From Actinomycetes bacterium (GTDB lineage: Bacteria > Actinomycetota > Acidimicrobiia > Acidimicrobiales > UBA8190), in the NCBI GenBank assembly GCA_021826725.1, contig JAKAYQ010000007.1:1-38088 (forward strand): a stretch of 38,088 nt of DNA. The letters are read 5' to 3'. Shown piece by piece: positions 1 to 8,850 of the stretch. The position numbers were made by a program, and so were the translations under genes. The notes under the pieces were generated by a model. The model searched no databases. It was not told the DNA's origin and saw only the letters and a program-made list of their open reading frames with translations. Within the stretch, counting starts at the first letter, position 1; each line of letters begins with the position of its first letter.

Positions 1-484
1 CGGTGAGCCCGAGCGAGCCGACGAACCCCGCCGCCAGCGTCACCACCTCCACGTCGAGGTCGGGGTCGTCGGTCCCGAGCGCCTCCACCCCGAGCTGGTG
101 GTGCTGCCGGTAGCGCCCGGCCGCGGCACGCTCGTAGCGGAACGCCGGCGTGACGTACCACGCCTTGTAGGGCACCGGCGGGCGGTGCTGCACGAAGGAC
201 CGCACCACCGACGCGGTGCCCTCCGGGCGCAGCGCAAGGGGCCGGCCGCCGCGATCGGTGAGCTCGTACATCTCCTTGCCGACGACCTCGCTGTCGTCCC
301 CGATGCCCCGGCGAAAGACCCGCACGTCCTCGAACATGGGGTTGAGCACCAGCCCGAACCCCGAGCGCTGCGCCAGTGCGGCGAACCGGGCGACGAGCAG
401 CTCCCACCGCCACGACGCCGGCCACAAGACGTCCCTGGTCCCTCTGGGGGCCTGCAGCGGCCCCGACGACCCGTCGACGCCCAC
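1..484 (-). CDS. hisS: Histidyl-tRNA synthetase, N-terminal part (cut by window edge)
   Basis: This is a class II aminoacyl-tRNA synthetase that charges tRNA-His with histidine in the cytoplasm. Reading the minus strand from 484 gives an N-terminus with APRGTRDVLWP, then the YELTDRGGRPLALRPEGT segment, followed by FRYERAAAGRYRQHHQ, which is class II motif 2 of HisS. About 161 codons are present and the rest lies beyond position 1. I chose the GTG at 484 because it lies two bases after the rel stop codon (487–489) and places the APRGTRD motif close to the N-terminus, as in the family. It is the last gene seen of the yajC–secD–secF–rel–hisS run and is probably translated together with rel. No frameshift is seen. 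Confidence 0.95.
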   Translation of the reverse strand, partial: MGVDGSSGPLQAPRGTRDVLWPASWRWELLVARFAALAQRSGFGLVLNPMFEDVRVFRRGIGDDSEVVGKEMYELTDRGGRPLALRPEGTASVVRSFVQHRPPVPYKAWYVTPAFRYERAAAGRYRQHHQLGVEALGTDDPDLDVEVVTLAAGFVGSLGLT

Positions 485-486
485 GG

Positions 487-2733
487 TCAGCCCTTCCGCC
501 GGGGCAGCAGGCGGTAGGCGTCGAAGACCCCGTCGAGGTGCTTCAGGGAGCGCACGAGCGAGTCGAGGTGGGCGGGGTCGGCCAGCTCCACGTCGAACCG
601 CATCCGGCTGACGCGGTCCGGGGTGGTCTGGGTGGCCGACGCCACGATGTTGAGGTGGTGCTCGGACACCACCCGGGTCACGTCGGCGAGGAGCCGGGAG
701 CGGTCGAATGCGAGGACCTCGACCGAGGCGATGACCACGGTGCTGCCGCCGCGGTCCCACTCGACCTCGATGAGCCGCTCGCCGCCGGTGCTCGCCAGCG
801 CAGCGGCATTGGCGCAGTCCGAACGGTGGACGCTCACCCCGCGCCCGCGCGTCACGAAGCCGACGATCGGATCACCTGGGACCGGGGTGCAGCAACGCGA
901 CAGCCGCACCATCACGTCGTCGAGACCCTCGACGAACACCCCGCCCGGCGAGCCCAACCGCCGGGGCCGCGCCCCGTGGCGCCCCGGGCTGACGGTGGTG
1001 GGCAGCTGCTCCTCGTACCCGCCGCCATGCAGGTCACGCGCCAGGCGCTGGGCCACCGACCGGGCCGACAAATGCCCTTCGCCCACCGCCGCGTGCAAAG
1101 AGTCCACGTCCGCATAGCTCATGGACACCGCCAGTTGGGCCAGCGCGCCGGACGCGGCCAGCTTCTGCGCGAACAGGCCCTCGCGCCGCAGCGCCCGAGC
1201 CAGCTCCTCGCGCCCGTTCTCGATGGCGTCCTCGCGCCGCTCCCGGCTGAACCACTGGCGGATCTTGTTGCGGGCCCGCGGGGAGGCGACCACCTGCAGC
1301 CAGTCGCGCGAGGGGCCGGCGGAGGGAACCTTGGAGGTGACCACCTCGACGGTGTCCGCCGACTGGAGCTTGGTGTCGAGCGGCACCAGGCGCCCGTTGA
1401 CCTTTGCGCCGATGCAGCGGTGCCCCACCTCGGTGTGGATCGCGTAGGCGAAATCGATGGGGGTGGCCCCGGCGGTGAGCGCCAGCACCTTGCCCTTGGG
1501 GGTGAAGACGTAGACCTCGTCCTGCTCGAGGTCGAGCTTCAGCGCCTCCAGGAACTCGAGCGGGTCGACGGTGTCGGCCTGCCAGTCCACGATGCGCTGC
1601 AGCCAGGCCACCTCGGCCGTCGTCACCGTGGGGTCCTTGGCGCCCTCCTTGTACCCCCAGTGCGCGGCGATGCCGTACTCGGCGCGCCGGTGCATCTCGC
1701 CGGTGCGGATCTGGACCTCGATGGGCTTGCCTTCCAGGCCGATCACCGTGGTGTGCAGCGACTGGTAGAGGTTGAACTTGGGACTGTTGATGTAGTCCTT
1801 GAAGCGCCCCTGCACCGGGCTCCAGATGGCGTGGATGGCGCCGAGCGCCGCCCAGCAGTCCTTCTCCGAGTCGACGATGACCCGGATGCCGACCAGGTCG
1901 TGGATCTCCGCGAACTCCTTGTGCCGGACGACCATCTTTTCGTAGATGCTCCACAGGTGCTTCGGCCGCCCGGTCACCTCGGCCTCGATGCCCGACGCTG
2001 CCAGGCGCTGGCGGACCGCGACGAGCACCCGGGCGACGTACTCGTCGCGCTCGGGAGCCCGGGTCGCCACCATCTGCTCGATCTCGGCGTAGCGACGCGG
2101 GTGCAGCGTGGCGAAGGCGAGGTCCTCCAACTGCCACTTGAGCTCCTGGATGCCGAGACGATGCGCCAGGGGCGCGTAGATGTCCAGCGTCTCCTGGGCG
2201 ATACGCCGCTGCTTCCACTCCGGCATGACCGCCAGGGTCCGCATGTTGTGCAGGCGGTCGGCCAGCTTGATGACGAGCACCCGCCAGTCGCTGGCCATCG
2301 CCACCAGCATCTTGCGGACGGTGGCGGCCTGCTGGGCCTCCTTGGAGTCGAACTGCAGCCGGTCGAGCTTGGTGACGCCGTCCACCACCGAGGCCACCTG
2401 GGGCCCGAATTCGCGATCCACGTCCTCGAGCGTCAGCCCGGTGTCCTCGACGGCATCGTGCAGCAGCGCAGCGGCGACCGACCGGGCGTCGAGACCGAGG
2501 TCTGCGACGGCCACCGCCACCGCCACCGGGTGGGTCACGTACGGCTCGCCGCTCTTGCGGAACTGGCCGCGGTGTGCCGCCTCGGCCACCTCGCCGGCGT
2601 GGCGGATCATGTCGAGATCTTCGGTTGACGCGTCGGGGTGGCGCCGTCCATAGACCGCGTCGACCGGGGCGAGCAGATCGGTGAGCGCGCCCCGGTCCCC
2701 GGGCCCAACCTGGTCGGACGGCGCGATCACCAT
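487..2733 (-). CDS. rel: Bifunctional (p)ppGpp synthetase/hydrolase (RelA/SpoT family)
   Basis: This enzyme makes and degrades the stringent-response alarmone (p)ppGpp and normally senses uncharged tRNA on ribosomes. The 748-residue length is normal for a long Rel protein. The N-terminal HD hydrolase is intact (H54, H68 and the H92-D93 pair in LLHDAVEDT). The synthetase domain carries RFKD at 310–313, the RxKD form typical of bifunctional enzymes rather than the ExDD form of synthase-only RelA, followed by NLYQSLHTTV and the VQIRT segment. A TGS domain starts near residue 407 (YVFTPKGKVLALT) and an ACT-like domain closes the protein at about 665–740. The ATG at 2733 is used; no strong Shine-Dalgarno is visible. 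It is 89 bp downstream of secF and abuts hisS. Confidence 0.96.
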   Translation of the reverse strand: MVIAPSDQVGPGDRGALTDLLAPVDAVYGRRHPDASTEDLDMIRHAGEVAEAAHRGQFRKSGEPYVTHPVAVAVAVADLGLDARSVAAALLHDAVEDTGLTLEDVDREFGPQVASVVDGVTKLDRLQFDSKEAQQAATVRKMLVAMASDWRVLVIKLADRLHNMRTLAVMPEWKQRRIAQETLDIYAPLAHRLGIQELKWQLEDLAFATLHPRRYAEIEQMVATRAPERDEYVARVLVAVRQRLAASGIEAEVTGRPKHLWSIYEKMVVRHKEFAEIHDLVGIRVIVDSEKDCWAALGAIHAIWSPVQGRFKDYINSPKFNLYQSLHTTVIGLEGKPIEVQIRTGEMHRRAEYGIAAHWGYKEGAKDPTVTTAEVAWLQRIVDWQADTVDPLEFLEALKLDLEQDEVYVFTPKGKVLALTAGATPIDFAYAIHTEVGHRCIGAKVNGRLVPLDTKLQSADTVEVVTSKVPSAGPSRDWLQVVASPRARNKIRQWFSRERREDAIENGREELARALRREGLFAQKLAASGALAQLAVSMSYADVDSLHAAVGEGHLSARSVAQRLARDLHGGGYEEQLPTTVSPGRHGARPRRLGSPGGVFVEGLDDVMVRLSRCCTPVPGDPIVGFVTRGRGVSVHRSDCANAAALASTGGERLIEVEWDRGGSTVVIASVEVLAFDRSRLLADVTRVVSEHHLNIVASATQTTPDRVSRMRFDVELADPAHLDSLVRSLKHLDGVFDAYRLLPRRKG

Positions 2734-2822
2734 GCCATCACGGTACCGCCCGCAGCGCCGATCCAGTGACGCCGGAACTCCCCCACGTCACACCGTCGCC
2801 GCCGACCGGCCCCGGCGTGGCG

Positions 2823-4268
2823 TCAGCGACGCCGGCCGCCCTTCTTTCCGCCCTTCCTCCGCTGAGCAGGCCGGCGTGCCGGCGTGCCCCCAGGCCGGGT
2901 GCCCCCGGACCGGGGTGCGGCACCGCCGCTGCCCGTACCGTTGGCTGCACCCACCCCGTTGGCCGTACCGGCCACGCTCCCGCCGACCAGGTCGCCGGCC
3001 ACGTCGCCGGCGGCGCCACCAGCCGAAGCCCGTCGGGCTCCTCCCCCCGGCCGCAGCACCTCACCGGTGCCGCCTCCGCTGCTTCGGACCGGCCGGGCAC
3101 CGGGTCGCGACGTGCCCACACCGGCGCGCACCGGCCGCTGGCCGCCCGTGCTCACGCCCCTGCCCCGCCCGCCCCCGCCACCGCCAGCTGTGGCCGCGGC
3201 CATCTGGGCGGCGGCGCGCGGCGTGAGCAGGCCGGTACGGTCCCCGCGGCTCTCCAGCTTCTGCCGGATGCTGCGATACCGCGGCTCCCGCTCCTTCAGC
3301 TCGGCGAGGATCGGCGAGGCGATGAAGATCGACGAGTAGGCACCGGAGATCAACCCGATGACCAGAGCGAAGCCGAAGTACTGGAGCGTCGTGGCACCGA
3401 GGATCTGGGCGCCGACGACCAGCACCGACAGCACCGGCAGGATGGCGACCAGCGAGGTGTTGATGGACCGGGCCAGGGTCTGGTTCATCGACAGGTTGAC
3501 CACGTCCTCGTAGGTCATCCGGCCGGTCGACGCACCGAAATTCGCCGTGTTGTCGGCGACACGGTCGAAGACGACCACGGTGTCGTACAGCGAGTACCCG
3601 AGGATGGTGAGGACCGCGACGACGGTGTCCGGTGTGACCTGCAGGCCCGACAGCGAGTAGACGCCGGCCACCACCAGCAGGTCGTGGAGGACGGCGGCGA
3701 GCGCGGCGACGGCCATCTTCCATTCGAACCGCAGCGAGATGTACGCCACCACCACCACGAAGAACACGATGACGGCGATGATGGCCTTGTGGGTGATCTG
3801 GCTCCCCCAGGTCGGCCCGACCTCGGTCACGTTCTTCTCCGCGTTGGCCACCGAGGTGTGGGTGAGGTGAGCCAGCGCGGCGGCGACCTTGTCCTCGGTG
3901 GCCGTCCGCTGGGCGACGGGCATCTTCGACAGGTCGGCCTGGACCTGCAGGGTGGCGCTCGACCCGACCCCGACGCCTTCCACCAGCGACGGGGTGACGT
4001 TGACGCGCTTTACCGCTGCTGTGGCCTGGGCGACGGTGGCCCCGTGGGCCGGGACCTGCCACGACGTCCCGCCCTTGAAGTCGATGCCCAGGTTGAAGCC
4101 ACGCACCCCGAGCGACACGATGCCAGCCAGGATGACGATGCCCGACAGCGCGTACCACGTCCGCCGGCGACCGACGAAGTCGAAGCTCGTCTCCCCCCGG
4201 TACAGGCGGCGGAACACCCCGGGTCGGGGCGCAGCTGGTGCAGGCACAGCGCCCTCGTCGGTGCTCAT
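2823..4268 (-). CDS. secF: Protein-export membrane protein SecF with long basic C-terminal tail
   Basis: SecF works with SecD and YajC at the SecYEG translocon, using proton-motive force to pull exported proteins across the membrane. The 481-residue frame contains the first periplasmic-domain signature (FNLGIDFKGGTSW) after one membrane segment, then the cluster of membrane helices of the RND-like fold (for example VLTILGYSLYDTVVVFDRV). The start ATG at 4268 overlaps the secD stop by four bases (ATGA), so the two are translationally coupled. The last 120 or so residues are unusual: Gly/Ala/Arg-rich low complexity ending in a Lys/Arg cluster (RRKGGKKGGRRR). Such a tail is much longer than in typical SecF and is expected in the cytoplasm. 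Upstream in-frame sequence beyond 4268 is a shadow of secD. Confidence 0.95.
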   Translation of the reverse strand: MSTDEGAVPAPAAPRPGVFRRLYRGETSFDFVGRRRTWYALSGIVILAGIVSLGVRGFNLGIDFKGGTSWQVPAHGATVAQATAAVKRVNVTPSLVEGVGVGSSATLQVQADLSKMPVAQRTATEDKVAAALAHLTHTSVANAEKNVTEVGPTWGSQITHKAIIAVIVFFVVVVAYISLRFEWKMAVAALAAVLHDLLVVAGVYSLSGLQVTPDTVVAVLTILGYSLYDTVVVFDRVADNTANFGASTGRMTYEDVVNLSMNQTLARSINTSLVAILPVLSVLVVGAQILGATTLQYFGFALVIGLISGAYSSIFIASPILAELKEREPRYRSIRQKLESRGDRTGLLTPRAAAQMAAATAGGGGGGRGRGVSTGGQRPVRAGVGTSRPGARPVRSSGGGTGEVLRPGGGARRASAGGAAGDVAGDLVGGSVAGTANGVGAANGTGSGGAAPRSGGTRPGGTPARRPAQRRKGGKKGGRRR

Positions 4269-5788
4269 CGGGCATCCCCCTGGATGGCGAGGCCACGGGC
4301 GATCCCGAGGAAGCGGGCCTCGGTGACGGCTCGGCTCCGGCCCAGCAGGATGACCAGTGGCCGGGTGAAGAAGTAGGTGATGAACACGTCGAGCAGCGTG
4401 GAGAGGCCGAGGAAGAAGGCGAAGCCCCGGACGGTGCCGACCGACAGGACGTACAGGACGACGGCTGCCGCCAACGACACCAGGTCGGCAGCCAGCACGG
4501 TGCGGAAGGCACCCTTGAAGCTCCGGTCGACCGACGTCCGGATGGAGCGGCCGCCCCGGGCGTCGTCCTTGAGCCGTTCGAAATAGACGATGTACGAATC
4601 GACGGTGATGCCGACCGAAACGATCAGACCGGTCACGCCGGCGAGGTCGAGGGTGAGCCCCAGCCCCGAGTGCCCGAAGGCGCTGATGATGGCCCACAGC
4701 AGGCCGCCGGTGACCACCAGCCCGGACACCACCACGATGCCAAGTGCCCGGTAGTAGACGATCATGTAGAGCAGCACCAGGATCAGGCCGCCGATGCCTG
4801 CGGCCAGCCCCGCCCGCAACGACGACTTGCCCAGCGACGGCGTGACGATCTGCTTGTTCACCTGGTTCAGCTTGACCGGCAGGGCGCCGTAGGTGAGGTC
4901 GAGGGCCAAGTTCTTTGCCTGGGTCTGGCTGAAGCCGCCGCTGATCTGCACGTTGCTGCCGAACGACGTGAACGCGCCCTGGGTCGGCTGGGTCAGCGGG
5001 GCGGAGATGACGGTCCCACCCAGATCGATGCCGATCTCCTGGTGGAAGTTCGTCTGCGCCAGCGAGTTCCACGCCGCGGCACCCGACGACTTGAACGTCA
5101 GGTTGACGACCCACTGGCTGCTGACGAACGACGCCTGGGCACTGGCGATGTCGCTACCGGTGAGGGCGGCCGGGCCAAGCACGCACCGGGGAGAGCAGCC
5201 GCCGACGGTGGTGCCGGGAAGCAGGACCGTCTGGCCGCGCTGGGTGTAGTCGGCGGTTGCCGCCGTGGACGGGAACGACGCGAACGCCGGGTCGACCGGC
5301 ACCGTGTTGGCGGTGTAGCCGTTGGGCGAAGACGAGCTCGGCGTGACGTTCAGGTTCGCCCGGGTCAGCTGGTACTGCGTGCCGCAGGCCGGCAGCGTCG
5401 CGGCCGGCGCAGGCGCCCCCTTGGCCGGCGCGCTGTAGGCGGGGGCGTTGCACAGCACCGGGCGGAACAGCATCTGCGCGGTGTTGCCGACCAGGTCGAT
5501 GATGGACTGCGGGTTCTTGATGTTGGGCAGCTGCACCACCACGTTGCCGCCCTGGGACTGCACCTGGGCTCCCGACACGCCGGCACCGTCGATGCGGTTC
5601 CGGATCACGCTGATGGTGGTGGACATCTGCCCGCTCGAGATCTTGTGCGCAGGCGCGTAGACCACCTGCGAGCCCCCGGCCAGGTCGAGACCCAGCCGCG
5701 GTGCCCAACCGGCTCCGAGCGTGGCGGCCAACGCCCCCATGGCGATCACGATGCTGGCGGCCAAGCTGATGACAAGCGGGCGCTTCAT
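4265..5788 (-). CDS. secD: Protein-export membrane protein SecD
   Basis: SecD is the larger partner of SecF in the SecDF translocation motor. The 507-residue product has an N-terminal membrane segment, a periplasmic P1 region with RNRIDGAGVSGAQVQ, the LDLTYGALPV segment, and a C-terminal block of membrane helices containing VSVGITVDSYIVYFERLKDD, the conserved region with acidic residues used for proton coupling. The length is at the short end of the family, as in other actinobacteria. The ATG at 5788 overlaps the yajC stop by four bases and its own stop overlaps the secF start by four bases, so yajC-secD-secF form one coupled operon. The domain between the P1 head and base is Pro/Ala-rich. 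Confidence 0.95.
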   Translation of the reverse strand: MKRPLVISLAASIVIAMGALAATLGAGWAPRLGLDLAGGSQVVYAPAHKISSGQMSTTISVIRNRIDGAGVSGAQVQSQGGNVVVQLPNIKNPQSIIDLVGNTAQMLFRPVLCNAPAYSAPAKGAPAPAATLPACGTQYQLTRANLNVTPSSSSPNGYTANTVPVDPAFASFPSTAATADYTQRGQTVLLPGTTVGGCSPRCVLGPAALTGSDIASAQASFVSSQWVVNLTFKSSGAAAWNSLAQTNFHQEIGIDLGGTVISAPLTQPTQGAFTSFGSNVQISGGFSQTQAKNLALDLTYGALPVKLNQVNKQIVTPSLGKSSLRAGLAAGIGGLILVLLYMIVYYRALGIVVVSGLVVTGGLLWAIISAFGHSGLGLTLDLAGVTGLIVSVGITVDSYIVYFERLKDDARGGRSIRTSVDRSFKGAFRTVLAADLVSLAAAVVLYVLSVGTVRGFAFFLGLSTLLDVFITYFFTRPLVILLGRSRAVTEARFLGIARGLAIQGDAR

Positions 5789-6438
5789 CGCCGGTCCCCT
5801 CCCCCCCCGTGGGTCTGCACGCCCGTTCCTCCTTCCCCCTCGTGACCACCGTCGGCGCCGTGCCCCTCATGCCCGTCGTCGCCGTCCGCGTCGTCTTCGC
5901 CGTACTCGTCGTCTTCGTACTCGTCGTCTTCGTACTCGTCGTCTTCGTCGACCCCGCCAGCGTCGGCTTGGTCGTCGATCTCGTCGCCGTCGTACTGCTC
6001 GTCGTCGTCGACGTCGGTGGAGTGGCCGTCCAGGCGCGCCTGCAAGGCACCCACTTCGAGATGACCGCTGCCGTTGGCGCCCGGTGCGCCGTCGTCCTCG
6101 TCGGCGTGCACCACAGGCTGGACTTTGCGGGCAACGGTCGACCGGGCCACGGTCATGAAGGTCCCGGGTGCCGTCTCGATGGTGATCCGGTCCGGCGCGA
6201 CCTCCACGATGGTGCCGTAAATTCCGGCGCCCGTGATGATCTCGTCGCCGACGTCGAGGGTGGTCAGCAGCTGGCGCTGCTGGTGCGCCTGCTTGCTGCG
6301 CGGCCGGAAGAAGAGGAACCAGGCGGCCGCCACGATGACGGCGATGAACAGCAGCGACGTGAAGTTGGTACTGGCGGGCTTGGCCTTGGCCGACGAGGTG
6401 GTGGCCAGGATGGCGATGGTGGCGAGATGATTGACCAT
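5785..6438 (-). CDS. yajC: YajC-type preprotein translocase accessory subunit with acidic tail
   Basis: YajC is a small single-span membrane protein that associates with SecDF. The conserved part is visible: one hydrophobic helix (about residues 28–45) ending in FFRPRSKQ, then LDVGDEIITGAGIYGTIVEV, a strong YajC signature. From about residue 110 the protein departs from the family: the last 100 residues are dominated by Asp and Glu with three EDDEY repeats, so the 217-residue product is about twice the usual size. I chose the ATG at 6438; a GTG at 6483 is also in frame and cannot be excluded, and neither has a clear Shine-Dalgarno. The stop overlaps secD (ATGA). The operon promoter should lie in the gap upstream. 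Confidence 0.9.
   Translation of the reverse strand: MVNHLATIAILATTSSAKAKPASTNFTSLLFIAVIVAAAWFLFFRPRSKQAHQQRQLLTTLDVGDEIITGAGIYGTIVEVAPDRITIETAPGTFMTVARSTVARKVQPVVHADEDDGAPGANGSGHLEVGALQARLDGHSTDVDDDEQYDGDEIDDQADAGGVDEDDEYEDDEYEDDEYGEDDADGDDGHEGHGADGGHEGEGGTGVQTHGGGGDRR
5903..5947 (-). repeat. Three perfect 15-bp tandem repeats inside yajC
   Basis: The 15-bp unit tactcgtcgtcttcg (plus strand) occurs three times without mismatch at 5903–5917, 5918–5932 and 5933–5947. On the coding strand each unit gives EDDEY, so copy-number change keeps the frame and only lengthens the acidic tail. Confidence 0.95.
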
Positions 6439-6939
6439 GGTGGTGTGCCCCGGGGGCGAAGGTACAGGTGACGGTGACAACACCGTGGGGTGTGGCCGTC
6501 TCGGACGCCAGACCTTAGCCGACGGCGTGCCCGGCGCCTGGACACGACAGGCTCACCGGATCGATTGCACGTGCCACGAGGCACTGCTCACCACAACCGG
6601 GCGCCCAGAGCCCCCACCGTCACAGGTGGCACGGCGCACCGCGATCAAACGACAGGAGCCCCCATCGCCGGGCAGCGGGGTGACGGACCGCCGGCGACGG
6701 GAGGCACTATGAGCGGTTCAACGGATAGCCACGCCGGGCTCGTGGACCCCCGCGCATCGCATCGCGGCAATGTCGCCGTCGTGCAGGCGCTCCAGCCTGC
6801 ACGTCCTTCTCCGTCTTGCGCTGCTTGCCTGGATGCCCGACGCCCCCTGGTCCGCCCCGCCCATCCGCCGGGCCTCTGAGCAGGCAGCACGAGCGCCAGA
6901 GGCCAAGCGCCAGGAACCCTCACGGTCAGGCGGCAGCGC
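6439..6939. other. 501-bp gap between ruvB and yajC, no convincing gene
   Basis: Open frames here (for example 6490–6879 on plus and 6645–6965 on minus) have the Pro/Arg-rich composition of chance frames in GC-rich DNA, and I recognise no family. Genes flanking the gap are both on the minus strand, so it should hold the end of the ruv transcript and the promoter of yajC-secDF. A TANNNT-like box (TAAGGT on minus, 6512–6517) is present without a good −35. A perfect inverted repeat lies at 6781–6802. queA and tgt often sit between ruvB and yajC in other bacteria and are absent here. Confidence 0.6.
6781..6802. repeat. Perfect 8-bp inverted repeat downstream of ruvB
   Basis: gtgcaggc and gcctgcac flank a 6-base loop (gctcca). 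The structure would form a stable hairpin about 140 bases after the ruvB stop. There is no U-run on either strand, so it is not a classical intrinsic terminator; it could be a U-less terminator, an RNA-end stabiliser or an operator. Confidence 0.4.
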
Positions 6940-8184
6940 TCACCACAGTCGGGTGGCGGGGGCATCGGGGGTTGCGGCAGAACCGTCTGGTGTCAGACCG
7001 AGGTGTGCGAACGCCCGCTCGGTCGCCACGCGTCCACGCTGGGTGCGCAGAAGCAGCCCCTGCTGCAGCAGAAAGGGCTCGTAGGCGTCCTCGACGGTGT
7101 CGGGCTCCTCCCCGATGCACTGGGCCAGGGTGGTGAGCCCCACGGGATGCCCAGCGAACCGGCGGCAGAGGGCGTCGAGGATGGCCCGATCGACCTTGTC
7201 GAGGCCGAGCTCGTCGACTCCGAACAGGTCCAGCCCGGCGGCAGCGCCGCGTTCGGTGATGGCGCCGTCCTCGCGCACCTCCACGTAGTCGCGCACACGC
7301 CGCAGCAGGCGGTTGGCGATGCGGGGCGTGCCCCGGGACCGCCCGGCGATGGCCCGGGCACCCCCGGGCTCGATCGGTACCTGCAGGATGGCGGCGGACC
7401 GCAGGACGATTCGCTCCAAGTCGGCCGGTGCATACAGGTCGAGGCGGCCGACGAACCCGAACCGGTCACGCAACGGTCCGGTGAGGAGGCCCGTCCGGGT
7501 GGTGGCCCCCACCAGCGTAAATCGCGGCAGGTCGAGGCGCACCGAGCGTGCCGTGGGCCCCTTGCCGATGAGGATGTCCAGCTGGAAGTCCTCCATGGCC
7601 GGGTAGAGGATCTCCTCGACGGGCCGGGGCAGCCGGTGGATCTCGTCGACGAACAGGACATCCTGCTCCTGCAGGTCGGTGAGGATGGCGGCCAGGTCCC
7701 CGGCCCGGACAAGCGCCGGACCCGACGTCACTCGGAAGCCGACACCCATCTCGGCGGCGACGATACCGGCCAGCGACGTCTTTCCCAGACCCGGCGGTCC
7801 GGCGAAGAGCAGGTGGTCGACCGCCTGCTCCCGGCGGCGGGCCGCCTCGAGCACGATGTCAAGATGCTCGGTGAGCTGCGGCTGGCCCACGAACTCGGCC
7901 AGGCGCCTCGGTCGGAGCTGCACGTCTTCGACGAGCTCGGCGGGGTCCCCGGCGTCGACCACGGGATCCACTGGCCTGAGCGCCCCGGGCTGGGCCGCCC
8001 CCGCATCGACGTCACCCCCGTCGGCACCGCCCCCCGGCCTCGCGACTGGGCCCGGCCCCGGACCTGGGCCAGCCACTGGGCCCAGCCCTGGACCTGCGCC
8101 TTCGACCGGGCCCGGCGCCGGCCGGAGGACTTCGCGTCGCTGCGCCCCGGCGCCGGCACGTGGCCGGTCGGCAGCCGCGCTCAC
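6940..8184 (-). CDS. ruvB: Holliday junction branch-migration ATPase RuvB
   Basis: RuvB is the hexameric AAA+ motor that drives branch migration of Holliday junctions loaded by RuvA. Walker A (GPPGLGKTS, residues 129–137), Walker B (VDEIHR, 179–184), sensor 1/arginine-finger region ([18 protein letters not shown]) and the [12 protein letters not shown] segment are all present. The family core starts near residue 87 ([16 protein letters not shown]). The GTG at 8184 overlaps the ruvA stop (GTGA) and would add about 85 residues of Pro/Gly-rich sequence ahead of the core; a later start cannot be excluded, but the coupling supports this one. The gene closes a ruvC-ruvA-ruvB operon. Confidence 0.95.
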   Translation of the reverse strand: MSAAADRPRAGAGAQRREVLRPAPGPVEGAGPGLGPVAGPGPGPGPVARPGGGADGGDVDAGAAQPGALRPVDPVVDAGDPAELVEDVQLRPRRLAEFVGQPQLTEHLDIVLEAARRREQAVDHLLFAGPPGLGKTSLAGIVAAEMGVGFRVTSGPALVRAGDLAAILTDLQEQDVLFVDEIHRLPRPVEEILYPAMEDFQLDILIGKGPTARSVRLDLPRFTLVGATTRTGLLTGPLRDRFGFVGRLDLYAPADLERIVLRSAAILQVPIEPGGARAIAGRSRGTPRIANRLLRRVRDYVEVREDGAITERGAAAGLDLFGVDELGLDKVDRAILDALCRRFAGHPVGLTTLAQCIGEEPDTVEDAYEPFLLQQGLLLRTQRGRVATERAFAHLGLTPDGSAATPDAPATRLW

Positions 8185-8789
8185 CGCGTTGCTGCCAGGG
8201 ATCGCAGGGCCTGCCGCAGCAGGTCCTCGACGGTGCCGTCACCGTCGAGGAGGTCCAGGGCGCAACGGATCTCGTCAGGGGCGTAGCCGAGCTCGGCCAA
8301 TGCAGCCCGCACCTCGCTCCGAGCGCCGACACCCGACGCCGCCGGGGTGGAACCGGGGCGATCGGCGGGCGCCAGCGCTCCGGGACCGACCAGCTTCGAC
8401 TTCAGGTCGAGCACCAGGCGCGCCGCGGTCTTGCGGCCGACCCCGGGCACGCTGCACAGCACGTCCAGATCGTCCTCGGCCACAGCCCGCGACAGCCCGC
8501 CGGCGCCGAGGGCGCCGAGCACCGCGAGCGCCAGGGCGGGCCCCACGCCGTGCGCGCCGAGCAGCACCTCGAAGGTTTGACGCTCGACCCGGCTGCTGAA
8601 GCCGTACAGGTCGAGCGTGTCCTCGCGCACGCGGGTGTGGACGTGCAGCTCCACTTCGGCACCGACGGGCCCGGCAGCTGCCAGCACCCGGGCCGGCACC
8701 GTCACCCGGTAACCGACACCGTTGACGTCGATCAGCGCTTCGCCGGCAGGACCGACGTCGACGAGCCGCCCCCGCAGCCAGCCGATCAC
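8181..8789 (-). CDS. ruvA: Holliday junction binding protein RuvA
   Basis: RuvA binds four-way DNA junctions as a tetramer and recruits RuvB. The 202-residue product begins [12 protein letters not shown], the typical N-terminal OB-fold start, and has two helix-hairpin-helix stretches, including [20 protein letters not shown], then a C-terminal UBA-like domain that contacts RuvB ([18 protein letters not shown]). The GTG at 8789 was chosen over longer in-frame extensions because it gives the family N-terminus and is preceded by a G-rich Shine-Dalgarno-like run (GGGGGG). It lies 61 bp after ruvC and overlaps ruvB by four bases. Confidence 0.95.
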   Translation of the reverse strand: MIGWLRGRLVDVGPAGEALIDVNGVGYRVTVPARVLAAAGPVGAEVELHVHTRVREDTLDLYGFSSRVERQTFEVLLGAHGVGPALALAVLGALGAGGLSRAVAEDDLDVLCSVPGVGRKTAARLVLDLKSKLVGPGALAPADRPGSTPAASGVGARSEVRAALAELGYAPDEIRCALDLLDGDGTVEDLLRQALRSLAATR

Positions 8790-8850
8790 GACCGCCCCCC
8801 GGGCGCGGTGCCGTCGACCGAACGCCGCGCCGAGCCGGTCGGCGGTCCGG

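Noticed and set aside
376-2628. 750-codon open frame on plus opposite rel, and other long antisense frames (for example 4238–5845, 12438–13772, 28065–29621)
   Set aside because: They mirror real genes with clear domains, have Arg/Pro/His-rich or acidic shadow composition and lack motifs; long antisense frames are expected in GC-rich codon-biased DNA.
6490-6879. 129-codon plus frame in the ruvB–yajC gap
   Set aside because: Composition is that of a chance frame and it has no recognisable domain or start signal.
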